From contig CAZGRL010000015.1 of assembly GCA_964528155.1 (NCBI GenBank), positions 1-61,665 of the forward strand: DNA of 61,665 nucleotides, written 5' to 3'. The stretch comes from G001797105 sp964528155 (GTDB lineage: Bacteria; Chloroflexota; Anaerolineae; Anaerolineales; E44-bin32). The position numbers and the translations under genes are program-made. Positions 36,308-44,266 of the stretch are shown here, one piece after another (within the stretch, counting starts at the first letter, position 1; every line of letters starts with the position of its first letter). Below the pieces are notes generated by a model. It worked only from the letters and a program-made list of their open reading frames with translations. It did not search any database and was not told the origin of the DNA.

Positions 36308-36617
36308 TGGCCGTCCTCGCTTGGTCGGCTCAACAGACCATCCACATGATCAAAGGCGAGTCCTTCAGCCAACGACGATGCGGGCGAACCGGACGACCGC
36401 TCCAACGGCGCCAGATGCGAGCCCAAACTGAGCCATACCACAATATGCGAGATGCGAGGAACCGGCGCAAGCCTACCGAAGGGCCTACTGGAGAAAACGT
36501 GCCGCCGCCTCAGGCGCCCGAGGGGGGCGGGCGCAAGAAGCGGCGGCGACAAGTTTCAATCCTACATGATCGAACCGGTCTGCACAAGGCCGGCAAGGAT
36601 GGCAGTTGGTTTGTCGC
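36308..36617. other. Intergenic stretch downstream of tRNA-His
   Basis: This 310-bp gap has no convincing gene. On the minus strand TTGTGC, 17 bp, TAGGAT (about 36552-36580) could be a promoter for the membrane gene at 35675, with a leader of some 240 nt. No clear terminator for the tRNA is visible. Confidence 0.3.
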
Positions 36618-36693
36618 TGGGGTGGCTGACGGGGCTCGAACCCGCAACCCCTTGATCCACAGTCAAGTGCTCTGCCATTGAGCTACAGCCACC
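36618..36693 (-). tRNA. tRNA-His (GTG), CCA encoded
   Basis: Read on the minus strand: acceptor GTGGCTG pairs with CAGCCAC, preceded by the extra 5' G (G-1) opposite C73 that is unique to tRNA-His, and followed by genomically encoded CCA. The anticodon stem-loop is CTTGA-CTGTGGA-TCAAG, with anticodon GTG. The T loop is GTTCGAGC. It lies 1.9 kb downstream of hisS on the same strand. Confidence 0.95.
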
Positions 36694-36709
36694 ATGCTAG
36701 CGCGCCGGG

Positions 36710-36718
36710 ATTATAGCA
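36710..36718 (-). promoter_or_regulatory. Extended -10 promoter (TGCTATAAT) for tRNA-His
   Basis: On the minus strand CATGCTATAATCCCGG, with 16 nt from the -10 to the mature tRNA 5' end. It is nearly identical to the promoter at 26048-26056. No good -35 seen. Confidence 0.7.
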
Positions 36719-36760
36719 TGGCAGACGGCGGACAGTGGACGACGGAAGAAGTTCGAGACG

Positions 36761-36792
36761 AGACAGAAGACCGAAGACTGGAGACTGAAGAC
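36761..36792. repeat. Short GA-rich imperfect tandem repeat
   Basis: The plus strand reads several imperfect copies of GAAGACYG in a row (AGAAGACC, GAAGACTG, GAGACTGAAGAC). It lies between the tRNA-His promoter and the end of the zinc-ribbon gene. No gene is seen in 36719-36875. Confidence 0.35.
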
Positions 36793-36875
36793 GCAACACC
36801 CAGGACCGAGGAGGATTCTGTGTCTTGAGCCCCGCGTCCTGGCTCGCGCGCTCTGAGGCTTGCAGCTTGTCGCAG

Positions 36876-38348
36876 CTATTCCGTCTCGCTGCAGATGTCG
36901 GGGGGGCCGGCCAACTGGATGTAGGGACGCTGACCGCCCATGATCTTGACTTCGCCGCTGGAGGAGATGCACGTGCCGGGTTTCACGATGGAGGGTGCCT
37001 CGTCCGCATCGACGAAAATGAAAGTCGCCGGCTCTTCACTGAAGATGACGACCATAGGGAAGTCCGCTGTCGCGAACCAGCGTTTCACCGTGCCCTCGAC
37101 ACAAAGCTCCTTTCCGACATCTTCCGCGCTCACCTGGTCCCATGTGAGACAGTCGGCGACCAGGGCGGAAGGGCTGGCGGTGGGTGCCGAGGTGTCCTTG
37201 ATCAGAGGCTGAAGGGCCGTGGGGAGTGAGGTGGGCGAGGACTGGGCTGGGGGGGAAACAACCTCAGTAGGGGCCGAAGTGGCCAGAAGGAACGAAAGAG
37301 AGTCTCGACCAGGTCCCAGGAAGTAGATCAGTCCGACCGAAAACAACGCGACGGCCACGACGATGAACGCTCCCGGATGCAAGCGTTGACCCTCGCCGGG
37401 GGCTTTCGTGGGCGCCCTTTCCCCCCGGGTTGCGGCATCCAGTTCTGCCAGTCGCTCGTTGATGGCCGACCGCCGCAAGGCGGACTGCGATATGTAGTTG
37501 ATGCTGCGGCTGCTCGCCTGGCTGGTCGAATACTCGTGACTGCGGCGCCAGGCACCTGAGTCAGGCTTCGCCCCCGACGAATCTCCCCGCCTCCACGCGC
37601 CGGAATCGAGGCTCGACTCCGTCCCGGCGGTACGTCGCGATTCGCCCGATTCCGTAGTGGATTCCTGGCCCAGACGCCGACGAAACTCGCCTGAGTCGCG
37701 GGCGGAGGACGCCGGACGATCTTGCCGCGATTGCCCTGAATCGAGTGGGGATGCCTCGGCCTGGTCTTGCTCCCAGGGTTCCGATTCCAGCTCTGACGCG
37801 GCGGATTGCTCGTCTTCCCAACTGTCTACGTCCGAACCGAAAGGAGTTACTTCATCCCGGCCCCATTCGCCCAGTGCGAAGGAGGCCTCTTCAGCCGGCG
37901 TCATCGAGAATGGGGGAGTCTTGTGGCTGAACGACTCTTCTTCGTGGCCGAACGCGGACTCGAAATCAAATGTCTCGTCCGACTCGGCTTCGGCCGAGAT
38001 TTCGTCTTCTGTCTCTTGCTGCGCGTCCAGCGAGCTCAGGATGTCCTGCAGACGCGTCGGCTCGGAGGGTGGAGGCGCAGGGGTGGAGGGAAGGGAGACG
38101 ACCGCCTCGGTCTCGGACGGCTCGAATTCGGGCTCGGAGGAGGGCTCGAAGAACCCGGCCCCCGGGTCGAGGGAGATTTCGCGTTGACAGTGGTCGCAGG
38201 TGGTCAGAGAAGAGGCGATCCACTCGGCGCAATACGGGCAGCGGCGCCGCCCGGAGGACGCTCGGAAAGGCGGGAGGTCGCTGTGGCAATAGCGGCAGAC
38301 GACCGCCTCGTCCTGGATGTCCCCGGCGCAATACGGGCAGACTTTCAA
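36876..38348 (-). CDS. Zinc-ribbon membrane protein with 15-residue repeats and OB-like domain
   Basis: A 490-aa protein with four parts. Two N-terminal zinc ribbons have C4/C7/C18/C21 and C37/C40/C51/C54. A long acidic, low-complexity region follows. It includes a 15-residue periodic array at ~143-277, with units like DSGAWRR. A TM helix spans ~326-345. The extracytoplasmic C-terminus (~390-490) resembles an OB-fold nucleic-acid or oligosaccharide-binding domain (GKELCVEGTVKRW...GTCISSSGEVKI). Function unknown; the zinc ribbons would be cytoplasmic. ATG at 38348. It lies between hisS and tRNA-His. Confidence 0.75.
   Translation of the reverse strand: MKVCPYCAGDIQDEAVVCRYCHSDLPPFRASSGRRRCPYCAEWIASSLTTCDHCQREISLDPGAGFFEPSSEPEFEPSETEAVVSLPSTPAPPPSEPTRLQDILSSLDAQQETEDEISAEAESDETFDFESAFGHEEESFSHKTPPFSMTPAEEASFALGEWGRDEVTPFGSDVDSWEDEQSAASELESEPWEQDQAEASPLDSGQSRQDRPASSARDSGEFRRRLGQESTTESGESRRTAGTESSLDSGAWRRGDSSGAKPDSGAWRRSHEYSTSQASSRSINYISQSALRRSAINERLAELDAATRGERAPTKAPGEGQRLHPGAFIVVAVALFSVGLIYFLGPGRDSLSFLLATSAPTEVVSPPAQSSPTSLPTALQPLIKDTSAPTASPSALVADCLTWDQVSAEDVGKELCVEGTVKRWFATADFPMVVIFSEEPATFIFVDADEAPSIVKPGTCISSSGEVKIMGGQRPYIQLAGPPDICSETE
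37518..37877 (-). repeat. In-frame 45-bp tandem repeat array (15-residue period)
   Basis: Within the zinc-ribbon gene, units start exactly every 15 residues: 158 ALGEWGR, 173 DVDSWED, 188 ESEPWEQ, 203 DSGQSRQ, 218 DSGEFRR, 233 ESGESRR, 248 DSGAWRR, 263 DSGAWRR. A further degenerate unit may begin at 143 (KTPPFSM). The last two share identical seven-residue cores. Position 5 is often aromatic (W or F), and positions 6-7 shift from acidic to RR along the array. Confidence 0.8.
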
Positions 38349-38492
38349 ATCCTCTTCCTAGTCGACAGGGCCCTCTCTAAGGATTGTATGGTGACGAAGA
38401 CTCTCGGGCAATGGGACCTAGGGCGGATCAGGCGGGAACCATTCCGGCCAACCCTCGGCGATGTCGCCCATCGCCGCCGAAGGCGTAGCACC

Positions 38493-38542
38493 GCCTGTCC
38501 GACGCCTGCGATCGCAGCCACTTTGAGGGCGATCGGACAGGC
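38493..38542 (-). terminator. Strong hairpin directly after hisS
   Basis: Arms TCGGACAGGC (38533-38542) and GCCTGTCCGA (38493-38502) form a perfect 10-bp stem beginning at the hisS stop codon, with a possible 4-bp inner extension. No U-tract follows, so termination is only likely, not certain. It may also stabilise the 3' end. Confidence 0.5.
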
Positions 38543-39811
38543 TCAGCCGAGGATAAGCGCCTTCAGGTGAGCTGTAGCCTCAGACCGAGGCAACGTCTTT
38601 TGTTCGCCACTTCTCATGTCTTTGACCGTGATCGATGCCGAGGCGATTTCGTCCGGTCCGATGATCGCCGCCGTCGGGATTCCGTGCCGGTCGGCGTACT
38701 TGAGCTGGACCGCCAGGCGGGCTGCCGTTGGGTACCATTCTGTCCGCAGGCCGGCTGCCCTCAACTCTGCTGCGAGCTTGAGTGCCTCCCTGGTTGTGCT
38801 GTCGTCGAAGGTGGGCACGAGAACCTGCGATGGCTTTGAGCGAATGTCCGGCTTCACGCCAGTCTTCTCCATGAGCAAGGAGACGACCATGTCGCCCATG
38901 GCGAAACCCGTGGCAGGGATCGGTTCACCTCCGACGTCCGCCACAAGGTTGTCGTACCGGCCGCCGCCCAGGATCGCCCTGTAGTCGCCCGCCACGTCGC
39001 GAGCTTCGAAAACGATCCCGGTGTAATAGTCGAGACCACGCACGATGCTGGGATCATAAACAAGTGACTCGGAAACGCCCAGTGCTTCAGCCGCCTTGAA
39101 GAACGCAGCAAGTTCCTGTGATGACTCCCAGGCATCCTGGTCCTGAAGGAGGGCTTCCAACTGGGCGACGGACGCGCTAGACAGGCCGAGCTCTGCAGCT
39201 CTCTTGGCCCACTCAGATGCATGCATTCGATCTCGTCCATCAATAAGGTGGAACACACCCGTCCGCATCTCTGGGTCAATGCCGATGCTTGTGAGTTGAC
39301 GTTCCGCCAGGCGCCGATCGTTGACCAGGATCCGCACTCGTTCGGGGCCGAGATCGAGCGCGCGGAAAAGCGTTGCGGCCAAGGCGGCAATCTCTGCGTC
39401 AGCTTCTGGAGAGTCAACCCCCAGGAGGTCGATGTTCCACTGGAAGAACTCCCTCGACCGCCCGCGCTGCGGTCTCTCGTAGCGCCAGAATGGACCAAAG
39501 GACCACCAACGCAAAGGTCTCAGAAGAGTTTTGCTGCGCATAGCCACCATCCGCGCCAGACTCGGGGTGAGTTCAGGGCGCAACGCAATCATTTCGCCGC
39601 CGCGATCGGGGAATACGAAGGACTGCTCCCGGACAAGCTCTTCGCCTGACTTGGCGGCGTACAGGTCCAGCCGTTCGAGGAAGGGGCCATCGTACTCCTC
39701 GTAGCCGTACGCCTCCGAGACCTGGCGGATGTGTTCGTATAACCAGCGTCGAAACGCCAGGTCCTCGGGATAGAAGTCCCGCGTTCCTTTGACGGATTGA
39801 ATCATCGACAT
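38543..39811 (-). CDS. hisS: Histidyl-tRNA synthetase
   Basis: A 422-aa class II synthetase that charges tRNA-His. Motif 1 region KGTRDFYPED is at the start; ALRPELTPSLARM and YERPQRGRSREFFQWNIDLLG form motif 2. The His-binding segment GLDYYTGIVFE and motif 3 (TGFAMGDMVVSLLM) are present. The C-terminal anticodon domain closes the protein. Its ATG at 39811 has GGAG eight bases upstream. The 160-nt leader holds a His-rich peptide and a hairpin, suggesting control by histidine or tRNA-His charging. Confidence 0.96.
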   Translation of the reverse strand: MSMIQSVKGTRDFYPEDLAFRRWLYEHIRQVSEAYGYEEYDGPFLERLDLYAAKSGEELVREQSFVFPDRGGEMIALRPELTPSLARMVAMRSKTLLRPLRWWSFGPFWRYERPQRGRSREFFQWNIDLLGVDSPEADAEIAALAATLFRALDLGPERVRILVNDRRLAERQLTSIGIDPEMRTGVFHLIDGRDRMHASEWAKRAAELGLSSASVAQLEALLQDQDAWESSQELAAFFKAAEALGVSESLVYDPSIVRGLDYYTGIVFEARDVAGDYRAILGGGRYDNLVADVGGEPIPATGFAMGDMVVSLLMEKTGVKPDIRSKPSQVLVPTFDDSTTREALKLAAELRAAGLRTEWYPTAARLAVQLKYADRHGIPTAAIIGPDEIASASITVKDMRSGEQKTLPRSEATAHLKALILG

Positions 39812-39836
39812 GTTGAGCTCCAGTCAGTTCAATGCA

Positions 39837-39867
39837 GAAGACGGCGAGGCTACCGCCCGCCGTCTTC
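39837..39867 (-). promoter_or_regulatory. Attenuator-like hairpin in the hisS leader
   Basis: A perfect 9-bp stem GAAGACGGC (39867-39859) / GCCGTCTTC (39845-39837), with an inner GGC/GCC. It sits between the leader peptide and hisS, ending 25 nt before the ATG. An alternative helix of 10 bp with a 2-nt bulge can form between 39899-39908, which includes the leader stop codon, and 39848-39859, which is the loop of this hairpin. A clear U-tract is lacking, so whether it ends transcription is uncertain. Confidence 0.6.
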
Positions 39868-39902
39868 CGGGTTTGATATTCCAGTCGGACACCCGGGCCG
39901 GG

Positions 39903-39974
39903 CTAGCCGCGCGACATCGACCAGCAAGAAGAATGATGATGAAGGTGACCGAACGCCAGGTATGCGATCAACAC
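39903..39974 (-). CDS. Histidine-rich leader peptide of hisS (23 aa)
   Basis: A 23-codon ORF on the minus strand, GTG at 39974 to TAG at 39903-39905. Its product has His at positions 10, 12, 13 and 14 (FGHLHHHSS). Four His in 23 residues, three consecutive, is the classic make-up of a histidine leader peptide such as HisL in enteric bacteria. There is no ribosome site; the extended -10 box ends exactly 7 nt before the GTG, so the transcript would begin at the start codon. Ribosome stalling at His codons when charged tRNA-His is scarce would leave the stop-codon region free to pair with the downstream hairpin loop. The family logic is known; its use here is inferred. Confidence 0.65.
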   Translation of the reverse strand: MLIAYLAFGHLHHHSSCWSMSRG

Positions 39975-39981
39975 GACGGGC

Positions 39982-40010
39982 ATTGTAGCACGGCGTCAAT
40001 TCGACAACAA
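39982..40010 (-). promoter_or_regulatory. Promoter of the hisS leader transcript
   Basis: On the minus strand TTGTTG (40010-40005), 17 bp, and the extended -10 TGC-TACAAT (39990-39982). It begins 13 bp past the hutH stop. Seven bases separate the -10 from the leader-peptide GTG. Confidence 0.7.
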
Positions 40011-40022
40011 CGCGCCGGCCGC

Positions 40023-41582
40023 TCAAACGGTCTGGCTGACGCCCTCCAACAGCCGACCGCTTGACACCATCGAAGCGACGACCTCGATCTCATCGGCCAT
40101 GACATGGTCTTCCATGACAAGGGGGACTTGACTGCGCAGGCGAGAGTGAATGGCCGATGTCCCGGCTCCGAATCGGATGTCCGGTGATGCCAGACGTCGC
40201 ATGTCCAATGCGCGGGCCGCAGTCACCAGTTCGATGGCGACGATTCGTCGCAGGTTCTCCGAAACACGGAGGAGACTTCGAGCAGCCGAGGTCGCGTTTG
40301 CGTTGAAATCCTCTTGATCTGCCGATGTCGGCAGCGACCGCACCGAGTCGGGTGTGGCCAACGACTGGTTCTCGAGGGCCAGGGAGGCCGCGGTGTACTG
40401 GAGCATCATCAGACCTGATTGAAGGCCGGCGGCCTCCAGGGAAGCGACGAGCATAGGTGGCAGTCCGTCACTGGTGTGTTCGGAGACAAGGCGGAATACG
40501 CGCCGCTCGGCCACTCCCCCGGCGTTGCAGAGTGCGATCTTGAGGAAGTCACACGCCATCCCCACCGGCTCACCGTGGAAATTGCCGCCCGAGACCGCTC
40601 GGCCGTCGAGGAGTAGTGGGTTATCGGTGGCCGAGTTGACTTCGATCGTCGCTACAGCCATGGCATGCTCCAGGGTCTCCCAGACCGGGCCGAGCACCTG
40701 CGGAATGCAACGCAGGCTGTACGCATCTTGAACCTTCGGAGTGGAGTCGATCAAGGAACTGCCGGAGACCATGGAAGACAACCGTTCGGCGACGGCAGCC
40801 TGACCCGGATGTGGGCGTGCCTGGTGCAGGCGAGGGTCGAACGCGGCCTGCACCCCGCACAGCGCTTCGAACGACATCGCTGCCGCGGCTTCTGCAGCGG
40901 AAAGGATGCGTGTCGAATCGACACAAGCCAAGGCAAGCAAGGCCGTGCTGAAGGACGCACCGTTGGTCAGGGCGAGGCCATCCTTTGGCCCGAGTTGCAC
41001 CCTGGCGATACCGGCCCGACGCATGGCTTCTGCGCCGGTGAGGGCCTCGCCTTGGTACCAGGCCTCGCCCGACGCAAGTCCGCCGGACCCATCATCTGCG
41101 GCAGTCAGCACCAGGGCGAGGTGCGCCAGGGGCCCGAGATCTCCGGATGAACCCAACGAACCCTGTGAGGGGATGATCGGTGTGACGCCTCGGGACAACA
41201 TTGCCAGAAGCGTGTCGATCAGAATAGGCCGGACGCCGCTCAATCCGTGCGCGAGCGCATTGGCTCGGATCACCATCGCCGCTCGGGTGACATCCGGAGA
41301 GAACGGTTCCCCCACACATACCGCGTGGCTCAGGATCAGGTTTCGAGAGAGGGCTGACGCTTCTTCATTGTCGATCCGGCGATCGCTGAACACCCCGTAG
41401 CCAGTGTTGACCCCGTACATGGGTTTTGTCTGGGAGGAGAGTCGGCCAAGGGTGTCGGCGCTGGCCTGCACCCTGCGACGTGCGGCTGGATCGAGGGTAA
41501 CCTCGACTTCCCGCCTGGCGATCGCCTCGACTTGCTCGAGGCTCAGGTTGTGGCCGTCAACCGTGAAATGATCCGATTGCAT
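40023..41582 (-). CDS. hutH: Histidine ammonia-lyase
   Basis: A 519-aa enzyme that removes ammonia from histidine to give urocanate. YGVNTGYGVF (Y56) and the MIO-forming loop GSLGSSGDLGPLAH are present. The MIO triad is Ser145-Ser146-Gly147; most family members have Ala-Ser-Gly, but Ser-Gly is the key pair. QVLGP / EVNSATDNPLL and NFHGEPVGMACD give further active-site elements. Related aromatic amino acid lyases are possible, but the context of tRNA-His and hisS supports histidine. No hutU, hutI or hutG is in the window. The ATG at 41582 lies 11 nt after the kinase gene stop. Confidence 0.88.
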   Translation of the reverse strand: MQSDHFTVDGHNLSLEQVEAIARREVEVTLDPAARRRVQASADTLGRLSSQTKPMYGVNTGYGVFSDRRIDNEEASALSRNLILSHAVCVGEPFSPDVTRAAMVIRANALAHGLSGVRPILIDTLLAMLSRGVTPIIPSQGSLGSSGDLGPLAHLALVLTAADDGSGGLASGEAWYQGEALTGAEAMRRAGIARVQLGPKDGLALTNGASFSTALLALACVDSTRILSAAEAAAAMSFEALCGVQAAFDPRLHQARPHPGQAAVAERLSSMVSGSSLIDSTPKVQDAYSLRCIPQVLGPVWETLEHAMAVATIEVNSATDNPLLLDGRAVSGGNFHGEPVGMACDFLKIALCNAGGVAERRVFRLVSEHTSDGLPPMLVASLEAAGLQSGLMMLQYTAASLALENQSLATPDSVRSLPTSADQEDFNANATSAARSLLRVSENLRRIVAIELVTAARALDMRRLASPDIRFGAGTSAIHSRLRSQVPLVMEDHVMADEIEVVASMVSSGRLLEGVSQTV

Positions 41583-41593
41583 TCAGTGCAGTC

Positions 41594-43636
41594 CTACGGC
41601 GCTCCGGCGACGATGTCGAATCTGAGCGTGAGGTCCAATCCTCTCGCCGCTTGCACGAGGGATTCTACAGCAGTCTGCACCTTCAGTGTGTCGAGCTCGG
41701 AGGAGAGTGGCTTGACCTCTTCAATCGTGTCGGCCGCGGCGATTCTCTCCGCCACATCCCGGCCGTGCTCAGCGATGGCCGACAGTTCGCCGACCTGGCG
41801 GATGACCTCGTTGGCCAGGTCACGGGATTCCTGAGTTGCGTCGCCCGTCTCCAGGATTGAGTGTGCATATCGATCCAGGATCGAGAGATATGCAATAAGC
41901 CCGACGTCATCACCCGGGTTCTGAACCAAACCGTCGGCATTCCAGTCTCCATAAGCCTCATCCAGCCGACCGCCGGCGATGTTGACCACATGTTCGGCGT
42001 GGACCTTCGCTTCAGCCAGGTTGTTTGCAGCCGCTCCCTGGACGGAGTAGCCGAGGTGTGCATCGTACGTCGCAGCCTGGCTCTCCAGCCGATCGAGAAG
42101 GACTGCAGACGGTGCTGCGCCCCGAGTGACCTCGTCGAGCAGCTTGAGTTGTTCGATTGTGACCGGTTGAATGTCGAGATGGCAGATGATCTGTGGGGAG
42201 ATGCTTAGGCCGGTGTCATCTTGCGGCTCGATCGAGACCACAAACCCGGAGATGTGTGCCAGCAGATTGAGATCTTCCGATTGATCCTCGAAGCTCAGCG
42301 AGCCCGGAGTGGCGTCGACCGCGTCGAGCTTGGTCGGATCCCCGTCTTCCCGCGTCAGCCAGCCCTGGTAGATCATGCCTTCCGGAGCCGCGCCGAGACC
42401 TGGGATGGAAGCCCGGAAAGTTGAATCCTGAAAGAAGGCTTCGCCCACAGGGCCGCTAGGCGCCGGGGTGGGAGCTTCTGAAGGTTCGATTGTGGTCGCC
42501 GGCGCTTCCGTCGGCGCGGGAGAGGCGGTCGAGTCCGCGGGCGCCAGGAAAAGCATTCTCTGGGTTGGTTCGGAAGCCGTCCCGCCTCGGGTGTTGAGAT
42601 AGAACAGCCCGCCGGCGACTACGGCAATAGTGATCGTCACTCCGACAAGACCCAGGCCGCCAATGAGGAGCCACCGGAGATTGATCCTCCGGCCGGCGCC
42701 TGAGGGGATTGCCGGCGGCGTTGAGCCTGTGCCGGCTCGAACAGTCTCCGTGGCTTCGCCGAGCGGAACGCCTGTGGCCGCCTCGAGCTCGCGTGCGAGT
42801 TCACCGGCGCGTTGATAACGCGCCCCGCGATCCTTCATCAAAGCCCGCGCAACTACCTTCTGGACGGGCGGGGTGGTATTCGGCAGCGGGGGCGGCATCT
42901 CGTGTACTTGCTTGTAGAGCAGCGAAGCGGGCGTATCGGAGTCTGAGACGAACGGTAGCTCGCCGGAGAGCATCTCGTACAACATGATGCCGAGGGAGTA
43001 GATGTCGGTCCGGGCGTCCACGCTCTCCCCACGGATCTGCTCGGGGCTCATGTAGGCGGGGGTTCCGAGAACGGTTCCGGTCGCGGTTCGCGTTGAGGCA
43101 TCGGCGATATGGGCGACGCCGAAGTCGGTAAGTACTGGCTCGACATCCGGGGGAAGAGGCAGGTCCGGCCGAACTCCGCTGGCGCCTGCCCTCAAGATGA
43201 CGTTCGCTGGTTTCACGTCCCGGTGGACGATCCCGCGCGCGTGAGCATAGTCCAGTGTCGAGGCGAGTGACTTCACCAGGCGTGCGACCGTGGGCAGGGG
43301 CAAGACATGTCCGAGCTTGTGCAGCCGCCGCAAGTAGTCGTCCAGGGTCAGGCCTTCGAGCAATTCCATGACGATGTACGGTCGACCATCAATTACGTCG
43401 AAGTCAAAAACCTGGACGATATTCGGGTGGCGCATGGCGGCCACCGCCTGGGCCTCGCTCACAAAGCGCTTGAAGAGGCCGTCGTCAGTTGTCAGATGGG
43501 CCAAGAGAAGCTTGACTGCAACCGGTCGACTGAGCGTGGTGTGCAGACCGAGGTACACCTCCGCCATTCCGCCCCGGCCGATCCGACGTTCAAGCCGGAC
43601 TTTCGACAATGTTCGGCCGATCCACGGATCCGCCAT
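41594..43636 (-). CDS. Transmembrane Ser/Thr protein kinase
   Basis: A 680-aa PknB-type kinase. The Gly-rich loop IGRGGMAEVYLG (19-30), ATP-binding K42, catalytic D140 in HRDVKPANV, and DFG at 171-173 are intact, so it should be active. After a Pro/Ser-rich stretch, a TM helix spans ~322-347. The ~330-residue outer region has no PASTA repeats; it begins with a segment (FRASIPGLGAAPEGMIYQGWL) resembling the extracellular part of anti-sigma-K proteins. It then has an alpha-helical end. The ligand is unknown. ATG at 43636 has GGAG upstream. hutH follows closely. Confidence 0.9.
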   Translation of the reverse strand: MADPWIGRTLSKVRLERRIGRGGMAEVYLGLHTTLSRPVAVKLLLAHLTTDDGLFKRFVSEAQAVAAMRHPNIVQVFDFDVIDGRPYIVMELLEGLTLDDYLRRLHKLGHVLPLPTVARLVKSLASTLDYAHARGIVHRDVKPANVILRAGASGVRPDLPLPPDVEPVLTDFGVAHIADASTRTATGTVLGTPAYMSPEQIRGESVDARTDIYSLGIMLYEMLSGELPFVSDSDTPASLLYKQVHEMPPPLPNTTPPVQKVVARALMKDRGARYQRAGELARELEAATGVPLGEATETVRAGTGSTPPAIPSGAGRRINLRWLLIGGLGLVGVTITIAVVAGGLFYLNTRGGTASEPTQRMLFLAPADSTASPAPTEAPATTIEPSEAPTPAPSGPVGEAFFQDSTFRASIPGLGAAPEGMIYQGWLTREDGDPTKLDAVDATPGSLSFEDQSEDLNLLAHISGFVVSIEPQDDTGLSISPQIICHLDIQPVTIEQLKLLDEVTRGAAPSAVLLDRLESQAATYDAHLGYSVQGAAANNLAEAKVHAEHVVNIAGGRLDEAYGDWNADGLVQNPGDDVGLIAYLSILDRYAHSILETGDATQESRDLANEVIRQVGELSAIAEHGRDVAERIAAADTIEEVKPLSSELDTLKVQTAVESLVQAARGLDLTLRFDIVAGAP

Positions 43637-43715
43637 CTTATCGCTCCATCAATCCTCGATCAGTTTCAACGTGCGGCAATCACCTTGCCGGAAAGCGACA
43701 CTCTCGAACGCGCGA

Positions 43716-44141
43716 TCATGGCATCGGGGTTTCGATGTCGATGCTGTCTCCGACGCGGATCCCGCCGCCCGCAATCACTCGTGCCAGCAGCCCGCGCTCG
43801 CCGGCGATCCGGTCCTGCAGCCCGGGGCGCAGTGTGTCCATGAATGAACACGGTGTGCAATCGCCTGTGATCTCGAGCATCGTTTCTCCGAGTCGCAAAC
43901 GCGTGCCGGGGTCGAGGCCGCTTAGTCTGATCCCGCGCGTGGTGATGTTCTCTCGGACCGCACCTGGGAGCAAGCCAAATCGCTCGAGGATCTCCATCTC
44001 GATGAGCAGAACCTGGCGGGTAGAACGGCCGAATGAGAGGTCGCCTTCGAGCCCGCGCGCCTCGATGGCCGTGACGTTCTCGACTGGCGTCATCGGTTGA
44101 TGATGCGCGGTTTTCAAGAACAGGGTGACGACCGTGCCCAA
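43716..44141 (-). CDS. MOSC-domain protein
   Basis: A 141-aa protein consisting of one MOSC domain, the fold used in molybdenum-cofactor sulfurase C-termini and YiiM-like reductases. The conserved cysteine region reads GDCTPCSFMD; GLEGDLSFGRSTRQVLLIE and VRENITTRGI are family-typical. It may handle sulfur or a molybdo/tungsto-pterin ligand, which would suit an organism with tungsten enzymes. The start is TTG at 44141 with AAAGGA upstream. An extended -10 (TGCTATACT) lies at 44178-44186. Confidence 0.85.
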   Translation of the reverse strand: MGTVVTLFLKTAHHQPMTPVENVTAIEARGLEGDLSFGRSTRQVLLIEMEILERFGLLPGAVRENITTRGIRLSGLDPGTRLRLGETMLEITGDCTPCSFMDTLRPGLQDRIAGERGLLARVIAGGGIRVGDSIDIETPMP

Positions 44142-44177
44142 GCCTGGCGTCCTTTGGCGAGACTGCAGACCCGAGTA

Positions 44178-44186
44178 AGTATAGCA
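44178..44186 (-). promoter_or_regulatory. Extended -10 promoter (TGCTATACT)
   Basis: On the minus strand CATGCTATACT precedes the MOSC gene by about 37 bp. It is the third case of the CATGCTATAMT motif in the window (others at 26048 and 36710). Confidence 0.55.
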
Positions 44187-44266
44187 TGAGGCCGACGAGC
44201 GGCTTTGAGCAGGTGACCGTGGTATGCTAAGGCCCGATCACCCCCATTCCCTCCTTTCCCGAGGTA

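Noticed and set aside
36259..36681. Plus-strand ORF of 140 aa ending in ARTRNPLIHSQ...
   Set aside because: Its end is the antisense translation of the tRNA-His gene, a well-known annotation artefact. The rest has no family signal.
39812..40022. T-box riboswitch upstream of hisS
   Set aside because: No conserved 14-nt T-box sequence and no stem I features were seen. The leader has a translatable His-rich ORF instead, which fits ribosome-mediated attenuation better.
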